Shown here: positions 11,726 through 23,060 of the stretch, one piece after another | Layout: each line of letters opens with the position of its first letter | Position numbering within the stretch: the stretch's first letter is position 1 | Assembly: GCA_948567375.1 (NCBI GenBank) | Contig: OX419758.1 | Location: 29,579,001 to 29,643,000, forward strand | Length of the DNA stretch: 64,000 bases | Source of the DNA: Lunularia cruciata | Taxonomy: Eukaryota; Streptophyta; Marchantiopsida; Lunulariales; Lunulariaceae | Direction of reading: 5' to 3' | Translations under genes and position numbers: made by a program | The notes under the pieces: model-generated | What the model was told of the DNA's origin: nothing | Databases searched by the model: none | The model's input: only the letters and a program-made list of their open reading frames with translations

Positions 11726-14700
11726 ATGGGGAAACTTCCGGTTTTCTTTGGCAAGGATGGAGAAGATGTGAAGTCCTTTGTGAGAGACTTCAAGAGAGCT
11801 TGCATAGGAAACAATGAGAGGAGGAAGAATGAGTGGGCCTCATTATTACCAGATTTCTTTGAGGATGCAACACTTACATGGTATGAATCAGAATACCAAA
11901 AGAGAGAGAGGAGAGATATGGAAGAGGAGTCCTATGAGACTTTGACTTCAGCACTCATTGAGAAATTTCTTCTTGATGAGAGTTATGAGAGATTGATGAG
12001 TGAGGTTATATTTCTCAAGCAAGGAGATGGAGAGAAAGTGAGAGACTATGTGGAAAGAGTGGAAAAGTTAAAGTCCAGATTTCGCATAGTGTTGAGGAAG
12101 GGTGGAGATGATGTGGAGACTACTATGACTGGCATAGGGGCCATGCTCACCAAGAATTTTGTGGGAGGATTGAGACCACAAATTAGAAGCAAGGTGAGAT
12201 ATGAGAAACCTTCTTCCAAGGTTGAGCTATCAAGATCGCAATTCGTATGGAGGAGAGTTTGGAAGGGGATAAGAGTGATTTGGTGGTGAAGGAGGTTGTG
12301 CATCCTCCTCAAGGCTACAAGTATGGTGGAATTTCTGGTACTTTAGTGGCAAGGGTTGCACCACAAGTAGGAGTTTCTCCAGTTCTTGCACCTCCACCAA
12401 ATGATTCACTTCAAACCATCACAAAACAACTTGCGGATCTCAAGACCAATGTGGTGTTTCTATGGGAGAAGAGAGAGGTGGATTAGAACGTAGGGAGAGA
12501 GCCTAGGAGTTATCAAAAATATCCATATAGAGGAGGCCAACTAGCCAACAATTTCAATGATAGAAATTGTTTTGGTTGTAGAGGAAGAGGCCATATCCAA
12601 AGAAATTGCCCAAATTCCACTTACTATGGAGGAAGGGGTTATGAGGGAGCCAATAGAGGGAAAGAGGGAGGTAGTGAAACCCAAGTGGCTCCTAATCCAA
12701 ACAAAGGTAAGGAGATAGCATCCATAGATGTGGTTGAGAGCAAGTATGGGAAGGGAGAGTGCTCAAACTCCAAGGGTCTTAATTTGGAGCTTTTGGCACA
12801 AGAGAAGAAGAGAGCTTGTTTTGCAGAGGATGTTCACTCTTCTCAAGGATTTACTCCAAGCAAGGATACTCCTATGTCTACTAGGAGCACTCGCACCTCA
12901 ACACCATCAACAACAAAGACTCCAAGGAAGAAGTTGAGGATGGAGGACTTCTTGATCTCAAAGCAACAATGGAACTACAATGTGTTGGAGGATGTTGGTA
13001 GTCACAAGGCTAACATCACAGTGGGCCAATTGATTGCTTTGAACCCTACCTTGAGAAAGGAGCTCAGGGGTGGTTTGAGTTCTACAAGGAACAAGAGGAA
13101 GAAGAAGAAAAAAGCTCTAATATCAATGGGAGTGGTGGATGCCAAGCCAGCACCATGGGAGGCTTGTGAGTATGCCTCCAAGATTGATGTGAGAGTGAAT
13201 GGTCACAACATCAAGGATGCATTGGTTGATGGAGGATCAACAATAAATGCCATGTTAGAAAGGTTGATGAAGAAGTTGGGTATGATACCTTCAAGACCTT
13301 CAACATTTGTGGTGAGCATGGCAAACAAGCAACAAGTTTGGTCCGTAGGGGTGATGGATAAAGTGGTAGTTTCAATTATGGGAGTTCAAAATCTCATGAC
13401 TTTTCAAGTCTTGAAGGATTCAAGCTATGACTTACTTCTTGGGAGGCCATGGTTGAGAGCAGCACACACAACTGATCGATGACACAAAGGGTACTTGAGG
13501 ATTGGGCCATCAATCCATAGAGTCACAATTCCTGTGACTAACACTACCAACACTTCACATTCAGATACACCATCTTTTGATTATTGGGAATCATATTCTG
13601 AAGAAGGAGCTTCAGGTGTGGACACAAGCATGGAAGAGGAGACTTCCATTGAGGATGATGACTCTGAATCTGATTCAGATGTGTATCCCTTGTGTGCTAT
13701 GGATTTTGCACCTAAGCCAGAGGTTTTGAAGGACCCAAATAAATCACCATTGACTCTTGAGGAGGTAGAGAGAAGGTTAGCTACCCTCAAGTATAGCCCA
13801 AATGTTACCAAGGAGGAGAAGGTGAGATTTGAGGATATTGTTTGCAAGTTCATCCATGTGTTTGCTTTTAGTTACAAGGATTTGAAGGAAGTCACCTTGG
13901 AGGAGCACAAGATAGAGGTGGAGTCACATGCAAGACCAATCTGCCAAAAACAACATTGCATTAGCCCACCAATATCTTTGGTTGTGAAGGAGGAGATTGA
14001 TAAGCTCAAGGAGGATGGATTTATTTTTGAGGTAGAGAATTCAGAATGGGTGTCTCCAATTGTCATTGTGAAGAAAAAGAATGGCAAGATTTGGGTATGT
14101 GTGGATTACAAGAAGCTCAATGCTATAACCAAGAAGGACTATTACCCATTTCCATTCATTGATGAGATCTTGGAGGAGATTGCAGGTCATGAGAGGTACA
14201 GTTTTGGAGATGGTTATAGTGGATATAACCAAATCAAGATTGCACCTGAGCATCAACAACCCACCACATTCACCACACCTTGGGGAACTTACGCTTTCAA
14301 GGTCATGCCTTTTGGGCTTTGCAATGCTCCAGCCACATTCCAACGGTTCATGAATAAGGTATTTGAACATTTCATTGGGAAATTTGTGAGAGACTTCATT
14401 GATGACTTTTGTGTCTATGGGAGCAAGGAGGAGCACTTTGAGCACCTAATCAAGGTCTTGCAATGCTTGGATGAGGCAAATCCATCATTCAACCCAGAGA
14501 GGTGAATTTTTGGATGTGAAGAAGGTCTACTTTTGAGGCACATCATCTCCAAGGATAGAATAGTAGTTGATCTTGAGAAGGTCAAGAAAATCTTAGACCT
14601 TCCATTCCCTTCAAGCTTGACATAGTTACACCAAGTCTTGGGGATAGTTGGATACTATAGGAGTGTCATCTTCTCATTTTCCAACAAGGCTTATGCATTG

Positions 14701-16548
14701 ACTATCTACATGAAGAAGGGTGTAGATTACATGGTGATTTTGGAGGACAAGGAGGCTCTCAAAGCTTTTGAGGAGCTCAAGCAATCCCTTGTTGTAGCTC
14801 CAATTCTTGCTAAACCTGATTGGAGTAAGCCTTTCATCCTCTACACTAATGCTTTTAATGTAGCTATAGGATGTAGTCTTAGTCAATTAGACCAAGATGG
14901 GCATGATCATCCAATAGCTTATGCTAGTAGACAGATGGTTTCAGCAGAGAAGAACTACTCTATCATGGAGAGAGAAGGGTTGGCAGTGATTACTGGTCTC
15001 AAGAAGTTTAGACACTACTTGATTGGAGGGAAAGCCACCATTGTCACGGATCACAAGGCTTTGAAGTACATCTTCAACAAGCATAATGTTGAAGGGAGAC
15101 TAGCAAGATGGATGATACTCTTGTCTGAGTATGACTACACCATTGAGAATAGGCCAAGAAAGAAACATGCAAATGCTGATTTGTTATCTAGAGCCTATGA
15201 TCATGATGGAGATGAGCCTGTGGATGATTCCATCCCGGATGAGGAGCTCATGACAATCTCAGTCCCTCAAGAGGTTCTAATGGAGTACAAGGAGATGGTG
15301 GATTTTGTGACAAGAGGTAACTAACTATCCAGAAAGGATGCATGCTAGGGAGAGGAAGGCCGTTGCAGCAAGATCTAGACCTTACACAATGGTGGAGGAT
15401 ATTCTTTTTCACCAAGGAGCAAATGGTCAACTTCAAAGAGCAGTGGGTAAAGAAGAGTCTATCCTACTCATAAAGGAGTTTCATGAAGGTTTAGGACACT
15501 TTGCAAGAAAGGTGACTGCTTTCAAGATTCTAGATGCAGGTTACCATTGGAGAGGGATTTTCAAGGATTGTCTTGATTATTGCAAAACTTGTCATGTTTG
15601 TCAAGCTTTTGCTAGAAAGTCTACATCCACTCCACCACTTAGATCAATTCCATTGCTAGGACCTTTTGAGAAGTGGGGAATTGATTTTTGTAGGTCTTCT
15701 CAATAGAACCCCAAGGAATAATTGGTACATTGTGGTAGTTACTAATTACCTTACCAAGTGGGTTGAGGCTAGACCATTGAGGGACAAGAATGAAGATGAA
15801 GTGGGTAGATTTCTTTATGAACGCATTATCACTAGGTTTTGATGCCCTTTGGAGTTGGTTTTTGATAGAGAAGGAGAGTTTATAGGAAGCATTACTACAG
15901 CCATGCTATGACATTTATCTATCACACATAGAGTAACTATATCCTATAAGCCAAATTCCAATGGCTTGGCAGAGAGAACCAATCGAACCTTGTGCATGAT
16001 GTTGGCCAAAGATGCAGAAATGGAGAGGGCTAAACATCATTGGGGCAAGAGGATTCATGCAGTTTTGTGGGAGTATAGGACAACCATGAAGACTTCCACC
16101 AGATATTATCCATTTCAATTGGTATATGGTATTGAGTTTATCTTACCCTATTCACTTTGATCTTCCTACCTTCCAAAGCATTCATAGGAGATTGAAGAAA
16201 GCACAAGGAGGTGATGCAAAGAAGTCAAGGAAGAATCAACTCATGGAGTTGGAAGAGGCAAGAGCAATTGCTATGGTTTGAGTGGAGCAACCCCAAAGGA
16301 AGCAAAAGGAGAGCTATGATAAGAGGCAAGGCAAGAAGAAGGTAGAGCCTTTCAAAGAAGGTGATTGGGTAATGTTTTTTGATTCCATTCTATTCAAGAG
16401 AGTGCAAAAGAAGTTTTTGCCTAAGTACTTTGGACCTTTCATAGTGGAGAAGGCGTGGGGCAATTACACCTATGATCTCAAGGAGTTGAGAGGAAGACAC
16501 TTTGATAGGATTAACCATGATAAGTTGAAGATGTTCCATAGAAGGTAG
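11726..16548 (+). pseudogene. Gag-Pol pseudogene, copy 2
   Basis: Starts at an intact ATG with the Gag N-terminus MGKLPVFFGKDGEDV. The frame is lost by a one-base deletion near 12222, and TAG at 12484 lies just before the knuckle, whose second Gly is changed (CFGCRGRGHIQRNC). Protease, with LVDGGS, is open from 12685 to a TGA at 13480. RT is open from 13495 to a TGA at 14503 and keeps FIDDF. Further stops fall in the RT thumb, and a 4-bp insertion lies near 15320. Integrase has its H2C2 domain, but a one-base insertion near 15690 and several stops (for example TGA at 16279) break the core. The end, KMFHRR, matches the intact protein's C-terminus. Confidence 0.9.
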
Positions 16549-16596
16549 AGAGACCTTCACTTTGAGGACAAAGTGAAAACTCAGTCCGGGAGTAAA

Positions 16597-17285
16597 TGTA
16601 ACACTTATTTGTGCATGTGTGTGGTATTGTGATATTTAGCTTAGTATTACAAGTACTTAAGAGATATTATTTGTATAGAGATAAAGGATGGTTCTACATT
16701 ACTCATGATTAGCTAAAGTTAGTCATAGCTTAGATAGAGGGACCTTACTTTAGAGGAAGTAGAAAAGATGAGCACCACTATTTTGGATTTTAGTGTGTTG
16801 ACTTGGTATTATTCCTAGGTGTTTGGCTTGGAGGAAAGAGTTGAGAACTCTTAGACTCACAAGCCTTTTTGTTTTGGATTCTTCTATAGTCCAAGGATAG
16901 CCCATGTGAAGGAATCCTTGACTTAGTGGTTGGGTCAAGATAAGATCACATGCTAGGGGATTATGCCCATGTGAATGGATATTTCTTTCTACTTTTTGAC
17001 TTTACTCAACTTTTAGTCTAGTAACTTGAGTTACTATGGTAATTAGTAACTTTGGTACGTAACTATTTCACAAGTATATAAACAAGGGGTGAGGAGGTAC
17101 TCGACATCCTTTCATTTGCAACTATCTCTCTCCATTGAGTTCTCTAGTGAGCAATGTCTTGAGTCTTGGAGTGTTAGCCTTGGAGGAGTATGATGGAGTT
17201 GGGATTCCTTGCCTTCTTAGTCCATGGTGTGCTACCATAATAGCCATCAGAGGTTCATCCTTAGTGAGAGACAGGCCGGCTCACA
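16597..17285 (+). repeat. 3' LTR of copy 2
   Basis: Complete family 1 LTR, 689 bp, from TGTAACACTT to GGCTCACA. It is preceded by the family's end-of-element sequence (GTCCGGGAGTAAA) directly after the Gag-Pol stop. It differs from the copy 6 LTR at many sites, which fits an older insertion. Confidence 0.9.
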
Positions 17286-18290
17286 GGCCTTGCCCTTATC
17301 CTACCTGTTCCAAATTTGTCCTCTCTCCCAGCAATCTCCTTCTCTCAAGAGCTCTTTTTGATCCTTATTCCCTTCCTGCCCAGCACTCTCAAGCCCTTTA
17401 GACTCAGGTCTCTCTTCTCCAAATTTTCCCTTCCTCTCTATGGTTTTGCTCCCTCTATGTACTTCAATCTCTTTCCCTTCTCTTTTTGTCACTCTCTCCT
17501 CTATCCATGACCTAATTCTGCAAAAATTCTCTTGTCTCCAAACAGACCTTTCTCTCTCAAGCCCTTACCCTCAAAATTATCACTGTCCAAGTTCCAAATC
17601 TTGCACATCCACACTCTTCCTTTGAGAAAAACCCCTTTCTGTCTGGCCTTCTCTCTCAAGCCCTTACCCTGAAACTTATCTCTGTATCCATCTCTTGAAC
17701 CTTCCTTCCCTCTTGCCTCCTGTTTCCTTAAAACTCTTTTGCTTTGCCACTAAAAATGAAAGATACTCCCAAAGCCCCAACAACATAAACAAAATCCTGA
17801 GCTCATGTAACATAAATTAAAGCCCCAAGTTAGTGTAACCCAAAGAAACTCCCAAGCTCATGCTTCATTTCAGAACCCTACGAGCTTATGAAACATAAAC
17901 TATTTTTGGGCTTTACAATAATATAGCAAATATCTCACGTGAGAAGGAAGCATAAAACAACTCCCAAGACATATTGACATAAAATCTGAGTTCATTACAA
18001 CAGGAAGAAGAGGGAAAAAAATAAAATTTTTACACCAAAAGCATCAAGGGTATGTGTGGGCTATTTTCTCAACGTCAAGAAGCCAACAACAAATAATGAC
18101 AATACACCCGACAATTGTGGAGCAATGACAATCATTATGCAAGAATGTGACAGGATCAAAAGATGGTTGTGCCCTTGCCAAGCAAGAAGAAGAGAAGTAG
18201 ATCCATGACGGAGAGCTTGCTAATGCAGCCCCAAAAATTGAGAAGAATTGGGCAGAGAGAAGGAAAGCAAGTCTAGAAGATTGCACCTGA
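17286..18290 (+). other. Intergenic stretch, no gene seen
   Basis: The first 450 bases are strongly pyrimidine-rich (CTCTC/TTCC runs), so the minus strand reads as a short Lys/Glu/Gly-rich frame (17301-17492) with no recognisable domain. Bases 17760-17960 contain loose repeats of CCCAAG...CTCATG type. From about 18000 the sequence grades into the family X fragment. Nothing here supports a gene. Confidence 0.4.
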
Positions 18291-18820
18291 AGAGATCAAA
18301 TCAGAATGCGAAGCAAAGTCTGCATTGGAGGGATAAGAGGAAAAAGAGGTGGAATTAACCCTACAGAGTGAAGAGTCTTGTGAGGAGAGCAAGTGTGGAC
18401 CCAAGGTGCAGAAAGATCAAGAGAGGGAGATTCCTTTGCAAGACAAAATTGAGCGGCAAGATGCAGAGAAAGAGATTATGGCAGAGTTAGCAATTGAGGG
18501 AGAAGAAGTGTTGGTGACTCAGCCAAAGCAGTACACACCAAAAGGAGAATTTTTGAAAGTGGCCCGGCATATGATCAATCTGGATGATGAAGAAAGTTTG
18601 GAGAACGATGTGTCACTAATAGTACAAAGATCCTAACTTTGTAGTACAGCATTGGACTCAAAAGGGATTAACCAAATCACTACAATCCCTAAGGAGAAGG
18701 TAGAAGAAGAAGTAGGGTGTGGAGGAGTAGAGTACCTTGGGATGTGGTATGTCCATTGTTGTTGGAGATGGAGAAGAAGAAGAAAGAGATGCAAAGCAGA
18801 CATCCCAATGTTGTAATACC
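18291..18820 (+). pseudogene. Family X coiled-coil fragment
   Basis: An open frame at 18349-18636 encodes a charged Glu/Lys-rich segment. The following bases (18720-18800) match the family X block at 10048-10125: a GGAGTAGAGTA start, then a Val/Cys/Ser/Leu segment, then GAGAAGAAGAAGAAAGAGATGCA. This is a third, short, internally deleted copy of the coiled-coil gene. It ends where a different repeat begins at about 18821. Confidence 0.5.
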
Positions 18821-19125
18821 AAGAGCTAGCCATATGATCTAGATCTGAAATTTGGTTTGGTAACATCTGAAATGATGTTATACATGATAGTAAAAATAGA
18901 TCAGATAGAAGTATCACCAAAAGAGTACTTCTACTAATAAGGCAAAAACCAAACTAGACTTGAAAACCTTAGAACCAATAACTAGACATATGATTTAAAA
19001 GTGAGAATTGGCTTGGTAATATTTGGAAAGATGTTACACATGATGGACTAAATAGATCAGATAGATGTATCACCAAAAGAGGACTTTTACTAATAGAGTA
19101 GGAATTGAAATATGCTTGAAATCTT
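18821..19125 (+). repeat. Two-copy degenerate tandem repeat, period about 156 bp
   Basis: Two imperfect copies follow each other. Unit 1 carries CATATGATCT at 18831 and unit 2 carries CATATGATTT at 18987. Both then contain TTTGGTAA/CTTGGTAA, GATGTTA, an AATAGATCAGATAGA block, GTATCACCAAAAGAG and a TACTAATA end. They are too diverged to be a recent duplication and code for nothing evident. Confidence 0.7.
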
Positions 19126-19544
19126 TGAAGGCAATTTTGGAGGCCTAAACGGATGAATTAGGCTTTGAAAATGTGCGAATTTTCCCTTAAATGGAGGAAA
19201 GGTTGGCCTTCACTCCACTTTGGTTTGTCTCATTGGGAGCTTTCCAATGGTACCTCATCCACATGATTCTGAGATTCCAACAAGAAGATATCCTAAAAGA
19301 TTCCCTTTAGTCAAAGCTTGTTTGACCAACCAGATAGGACTAGGACCAACATGTCACCCATCCAAGTAAGTAATCCAAGGGGAGAGGTTTCTGACATGTC
19401 ACCTATCTGTATGCTTAATCCTATGGTAAAGCTTCATTGGAGGAGATCCTCTTTGTCTACATAATAAATAGAAGGTCCTCCTTTAGGGCATTGGAGGTTT
19501 GAGTGTGAAATTGCATGTTTCTCATGGTGTGTTTCTCTTCAGGT
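19126..19544 (+). other. Non-coding spacer, possible LTR remnant
   Basis: No open frame of note. A TATA-like ATAATAAATAGAAGG sits near 19462, after two direct ACATGTCACC(C/T)AT boxes (about 19348 and 19393). That arrangement is reminiscent of an LTR promoter, but no partner copy exists in the window. The stretch ends where the truncated gag of copy 3 starts. Confidence 0.3.
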
Positions 19545-20424
19545 CTCCTATCCTTGGAGTATTAAATTCCTCCACAACTAAAACAATTTCTATCATTAAA
19601 TTGTTGGCTAGTTGGCTTCCTCTATCTAAATAGTTTCCACAACTCCTAGGCTCTCTCCCTACATTCTGATCTACTTCTCTCTTTTCCCATAGTTGCACTA
19701 CATTGATCTTGAGATCTACAAGTTGTACTATGATGGTTTGAAGTAGATCTTTTGGTGGATGTGCAAGAATTGGAGCAAGTACTACTTGTGGTGCAACCCT
19801 TGCCACCAAAGTATCAGAAGTTCCACCATATTTGTAGCATTAAGGAGGATGCAAACCTCCTTCACCACCAAATCACTCTCATCCTCTTCCAAACTCTCCT
19901 CCATACAAATTGCAATCTTGATAGCTTCAACCTTAGAAAAAGGTTTTCATATCTCAACTAACTTCTAATTTGTGGTCTCAAACCTCCCTCAAAATTCTTG
20001 GTGAACATGGCTCCTATGGAAATCATGGTAGTTTCCACATCATCCCCACCTTTCCTCAACACTATGCGAAATCTGGACTCTAACTTCTCCACTCTTTCTA
20101 CATAAAATCTCACTTTCTCTCCATCTCCTTGTTTGAGGAAAGTAACCTCACTCATCAATCTCTCATAACTCTCATTTGAAAGAAAGTTCTCAATGAGTAC
20201 TGAAGTCAAACTCTCCCAAGACTCTTCTTGCCCATCTCTTGTCTCTCTCTTTTAGTATTTTGACTCATCCCATGTAAGTGTTGCATCCTCAAAGAAATCT
20301 AGTAATAATGAGGCCCACTCATTCTTCCTCCTCTCATGTGTCCTATGGAAGCTCTCTTGAAGTCTCTCACAAAGGCCTCCACATCTTCTCCATCCTTGCT
20401 AAAGAAAATTGGAAGTTTCTCCAT
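19545..20424 (-). pseudogene. Gag remnant, copy 3
   Basis: Read from an ATG at 20424, the Gag start resembles the family protein (MEKLPIFFSKDGEDVEAF), but stops and shifts divide it into pieces (19958-20209, 19522-19809). Recognisable segments include SYERLMSEVTFLKQGDGEKV and QLVDLKINVVQLWEKREVDQ. The knuckle begins near 19590 and then the element is cut off. No protease follows. Confidence 0.8.
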
Positions 20425-21054
20425 CTTAACCCCTCACTATCTTTCTATTCAACACACATATTTCAGATTTGGTTTGAAAACCACCCCAGTCATAAAAAAT
20501 CATAACTCTTTGTGCAAGAATAATTTCTCTTTAATTTTGGTGCTAAAGGTTGGATACAATGCACTGAATTTTCTTGGAAAGTTTCAAAATAACCCACTAA
20601 AAATTGAAGAAATGGCAGACTCTATACAATTTTCCAAAAGAGCATGCAATTATAGGAGCAGTTTACCCTATCAACTTTCAAAAATTATAGCTTAGTGCGC
20701 TTTGTAACTCTCATAATAGTTTCAAGTGTGCTAACCAAAGGATAACCCAAGCTATCATATGTAAAAATTTTAAGTCTAGATCTCAAACTTGAGATTTTGC
20801 CCAAAATCTACAATCCATCTCAAACAATCTCTCCAAATCTTCTCATGTATACAAGATGTACAAAATCACCTCAAAGACATCATAATGAACTACAGGGTAT
20901 ACAAATGGGTCCAAGTTCTCTAACATAAGTTCAGCCCTCTCCTCCCCTAATGTTCTCTACAAGTGAGCTCTCATAGCCTTCTTTTGTCTAATATAGATTT
21001 GTATGTTAAACATTATCTTGCCTTCTAGAGAGATCCCAACAACAAAACCAAAAA

Positions 21055-21700
21055 TGTGAGCAAGCATATCTTTCACTCAAGATGAACCTCTAATGGCAAT
21101 TATGGTGGCGGACTATGGACTAAGAAGGCAAAGAATCCCAACTCCATCATACTCCTCTAAGGCTAACACTCCAAGATTCAAGCCATTGCTCACTAGAGAT
21201 CTCAATGAGAGAAAGGTTGTTGCAAATCAAAGGATAATGAGTACCTCCTCACCCCTAGTTTATATACTTGTGAAATAGTTATGCATTGAAGTTACTATTT
21301 ACCGCAATAATTCAAGTTATTAGTATAAAAGTCAAGTAAAGTCAAAAAAGTATAAAGGAATATCCATCTACATAGGCATATTCCACTAAGATGTGATCTT
21401 ATCAAGGATCCTTCACATGGGCTATCCTTGGACTATAGAAGAATCCAAAAAAAAAGTTTATTGGTCAAAGAGTTCTCAATTCTTTCCTCAAAGCCAAACA
21501 CACTAGAATCCAAAATAGTGGTGATCATCTTTTCCACTTCCTCTAAAGTAAGTTCTCCTATATCTTACCTATGACCAACTTTAGCTAATCATGACTAATG
21601 TAGAACCATCTTTTATCTTTATATAAGTAATATCTCCCAAGTACTTAGAATATCAAGCTGAATATCACAATACCACACACATGCAAAAATGGGTATTACA
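21055..21700 (-). repeat. 5' LTR of copy 3
   Basis: Family 1 LTR on the minus strand, about 646 bp with several small deletions. It runs from TGTAATACCC (at 21700) to GCTCACA (at 21055). The adjoining PBS has several changes from the intact TGGTTCCGTTGCCGGGAC. It directly abuts the RNase H end of the family 3 pol on its right. Confidence 0.85.
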
Positions 21701-21789
21701 AATCTCAATAACCTCTCTTGTATGCATTGACAGAGATACCACCAAAGCCTCAAAAAATATATAAAGAAAGGTAGATGCATGTCAACCTG

Positions 21790-23060
21790 GCACCATCTCC
21801 TCATTAGGCTCACCATGCCAACATGCTCCGATCTGATCTTGTTGGCTAGGACATGGGTTTCTACTCAACCCATCATGGTTCACCGTTCTAGATCTATGAA
21901 TAACTATGAAATCATACTCTTGTAAAATTAGAGCCCATTGTGCAAGCTTCCTTGAAAACTTGGCTGATGATGAGTGATGAGAGTAAAGGGGTTACCAAAT
22001 AGGTAGCATAAAATGTACTACTACCCATATTCTTGCCAAGCACTTTCTCTCATATGACCTATACTTCACCTTTGTTGAATTGTTAGAGCAACTAGCATAG
22101 GCTACCAAAAACTCCTTCCCCTCATCATCATGTTGGGTGAGCACTATTCTAGGCCCAAACATACTCCAATCAATGTGAACCTGAAATGGTTGTCCTCTGA
22201 TTGGTCTCCTCAAAATAGGAGCAAATGTCAACCTATTCTTGAGCTTTACAAAAGCTCTCTCCAGCTCATCTCCCCAACACCACTCCTACGTCATCTTGGT
22301 CAACTTTGTCAAGACCTTGGCAATGGCACTAAATCCTCTACTAACATCTAACTAACATCTAACTAAATCTAACATAATGACAATCAAAGTTTGCCAAGCC
22401 AAGAAATGCTCACACTTTGCTCATATCCATAGGCTGAGGAATATGCACAATAGCCTCCACCTTGGTCTCCTGAACACCAAGTCTTCCAGGGTAGATAATG
22501 TGGAAGAAATCTACATTTCCAAAGATGTAATTTGAGTCCATGAGATCTCAATCTCTCAAACACCTCCAACAAATGCCTCTCATGCTCCTCCACAATAGTG
22601 CTATAGACTCAAATGTCATCAATATAGGACCAAGCAAAATCTAATCCAACTAAGATCCTATCCATGATCCTTTGGAACTTGGCATGAGCATTCTTTAACC
22701 CAAGTGGTAAGAACCTCCACATATATAACACATCCTTGCCATGAGGATCAATAGCAAAAAATGTTATCTTGGACTTATCCTCATCCTTGATTGGCAATTG
22801 ATGATATCCTACTTGATCCAAAGACTTGAAGACCTTTTCATGCCCAATTACATCAAAGATCTCCTTTGGTGTAGGCATGACATACCAATCAGCCTTAGTC
22901 TATTGGTTGATAGAGTGGTAATCTCCACACATCTGCCAATCTATGTCCTTGGCATACATATCCTTCTTGGCTAGCATCACTCTAGCTAATGCATACTCTC
23001 CATGTGAAATCTCCACCACACTAGCCTCAAAAAAGTCTTCACTCCAACTCTAAATCAATG
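21790..23060 (-). pseudogene. RT-RNase H remnant, family 3
   Basis: Reading leftwards from about 23060, a pre-RT segment is followed by MPTPKEIFDVIGHEKVF and YHQLPIKDEDKSKITFF. WRFLPLGLKNAHAKFQRIMD comes next, and the catalytic YIDDI at about 22609-22623. After a frameshift, a segment equivalent to IYPGRLGVQETKVEAI and AFLGLAN follows. RNase H is at 22231-21992 (FQVHIDWSMFGPRIVLTQ, the Asp in IDWS). Its end, KLAQWALILQEYDF, then HDGLSRNP, lies near 21950-21860. The pattern is that of gypsy RTs with a GKD...FLPFGLKNA finger region. At least two shifts and several stops break it. Confidence 0.75.

Larger units (their letters stand above)
11274..17285 (+). mobile_element. Family 1 gypsy copy 2, 5'-truncated
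   Basis: Starts inside the leader zinc-knuckle ORF (equivalent to about 38322 in copy 6), directly fused to family X sequence. It runs through gag-pol to a complete 3' LTR at 16597-17285. The 5' LTR, the PBS and most of the leader are missing. Sequence after the LTR (GGCCTTGCCC) is unrelated to the left flank, so there is no target duplication to read. Numerous stops and indels mark it as inactive. Confidence 0.9.
19545..21700 (-). mobile_element. Family 1 gypsy copy 3, 3'-truncated
   Basis: Minus-strand copy with 5' LTR (21055-21700), a degenerate PBS, a shortened leader and gag, ending near the zinc knuckle at about 19545. Protease and everything downstream are missing. The leader is about 0.9 kb shorter than in copy 6. 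The sequence jumps at AGAAAG (20441-20446), a 6-base identity present at both deletion ends (37843 and 38764 in copy 6), so the leader zinc-knuckle ORF is entirely gone. Confidence 0.85.

Noticed and set aside
6885-17285. 6885-7569 and 16597-17285 as the two LTRs of one element
   Set aside because: The first LTR is not followed by a PBS or leader, and the flanks do not match. A solo LTR and a separate 5'-truncated copy fit better.
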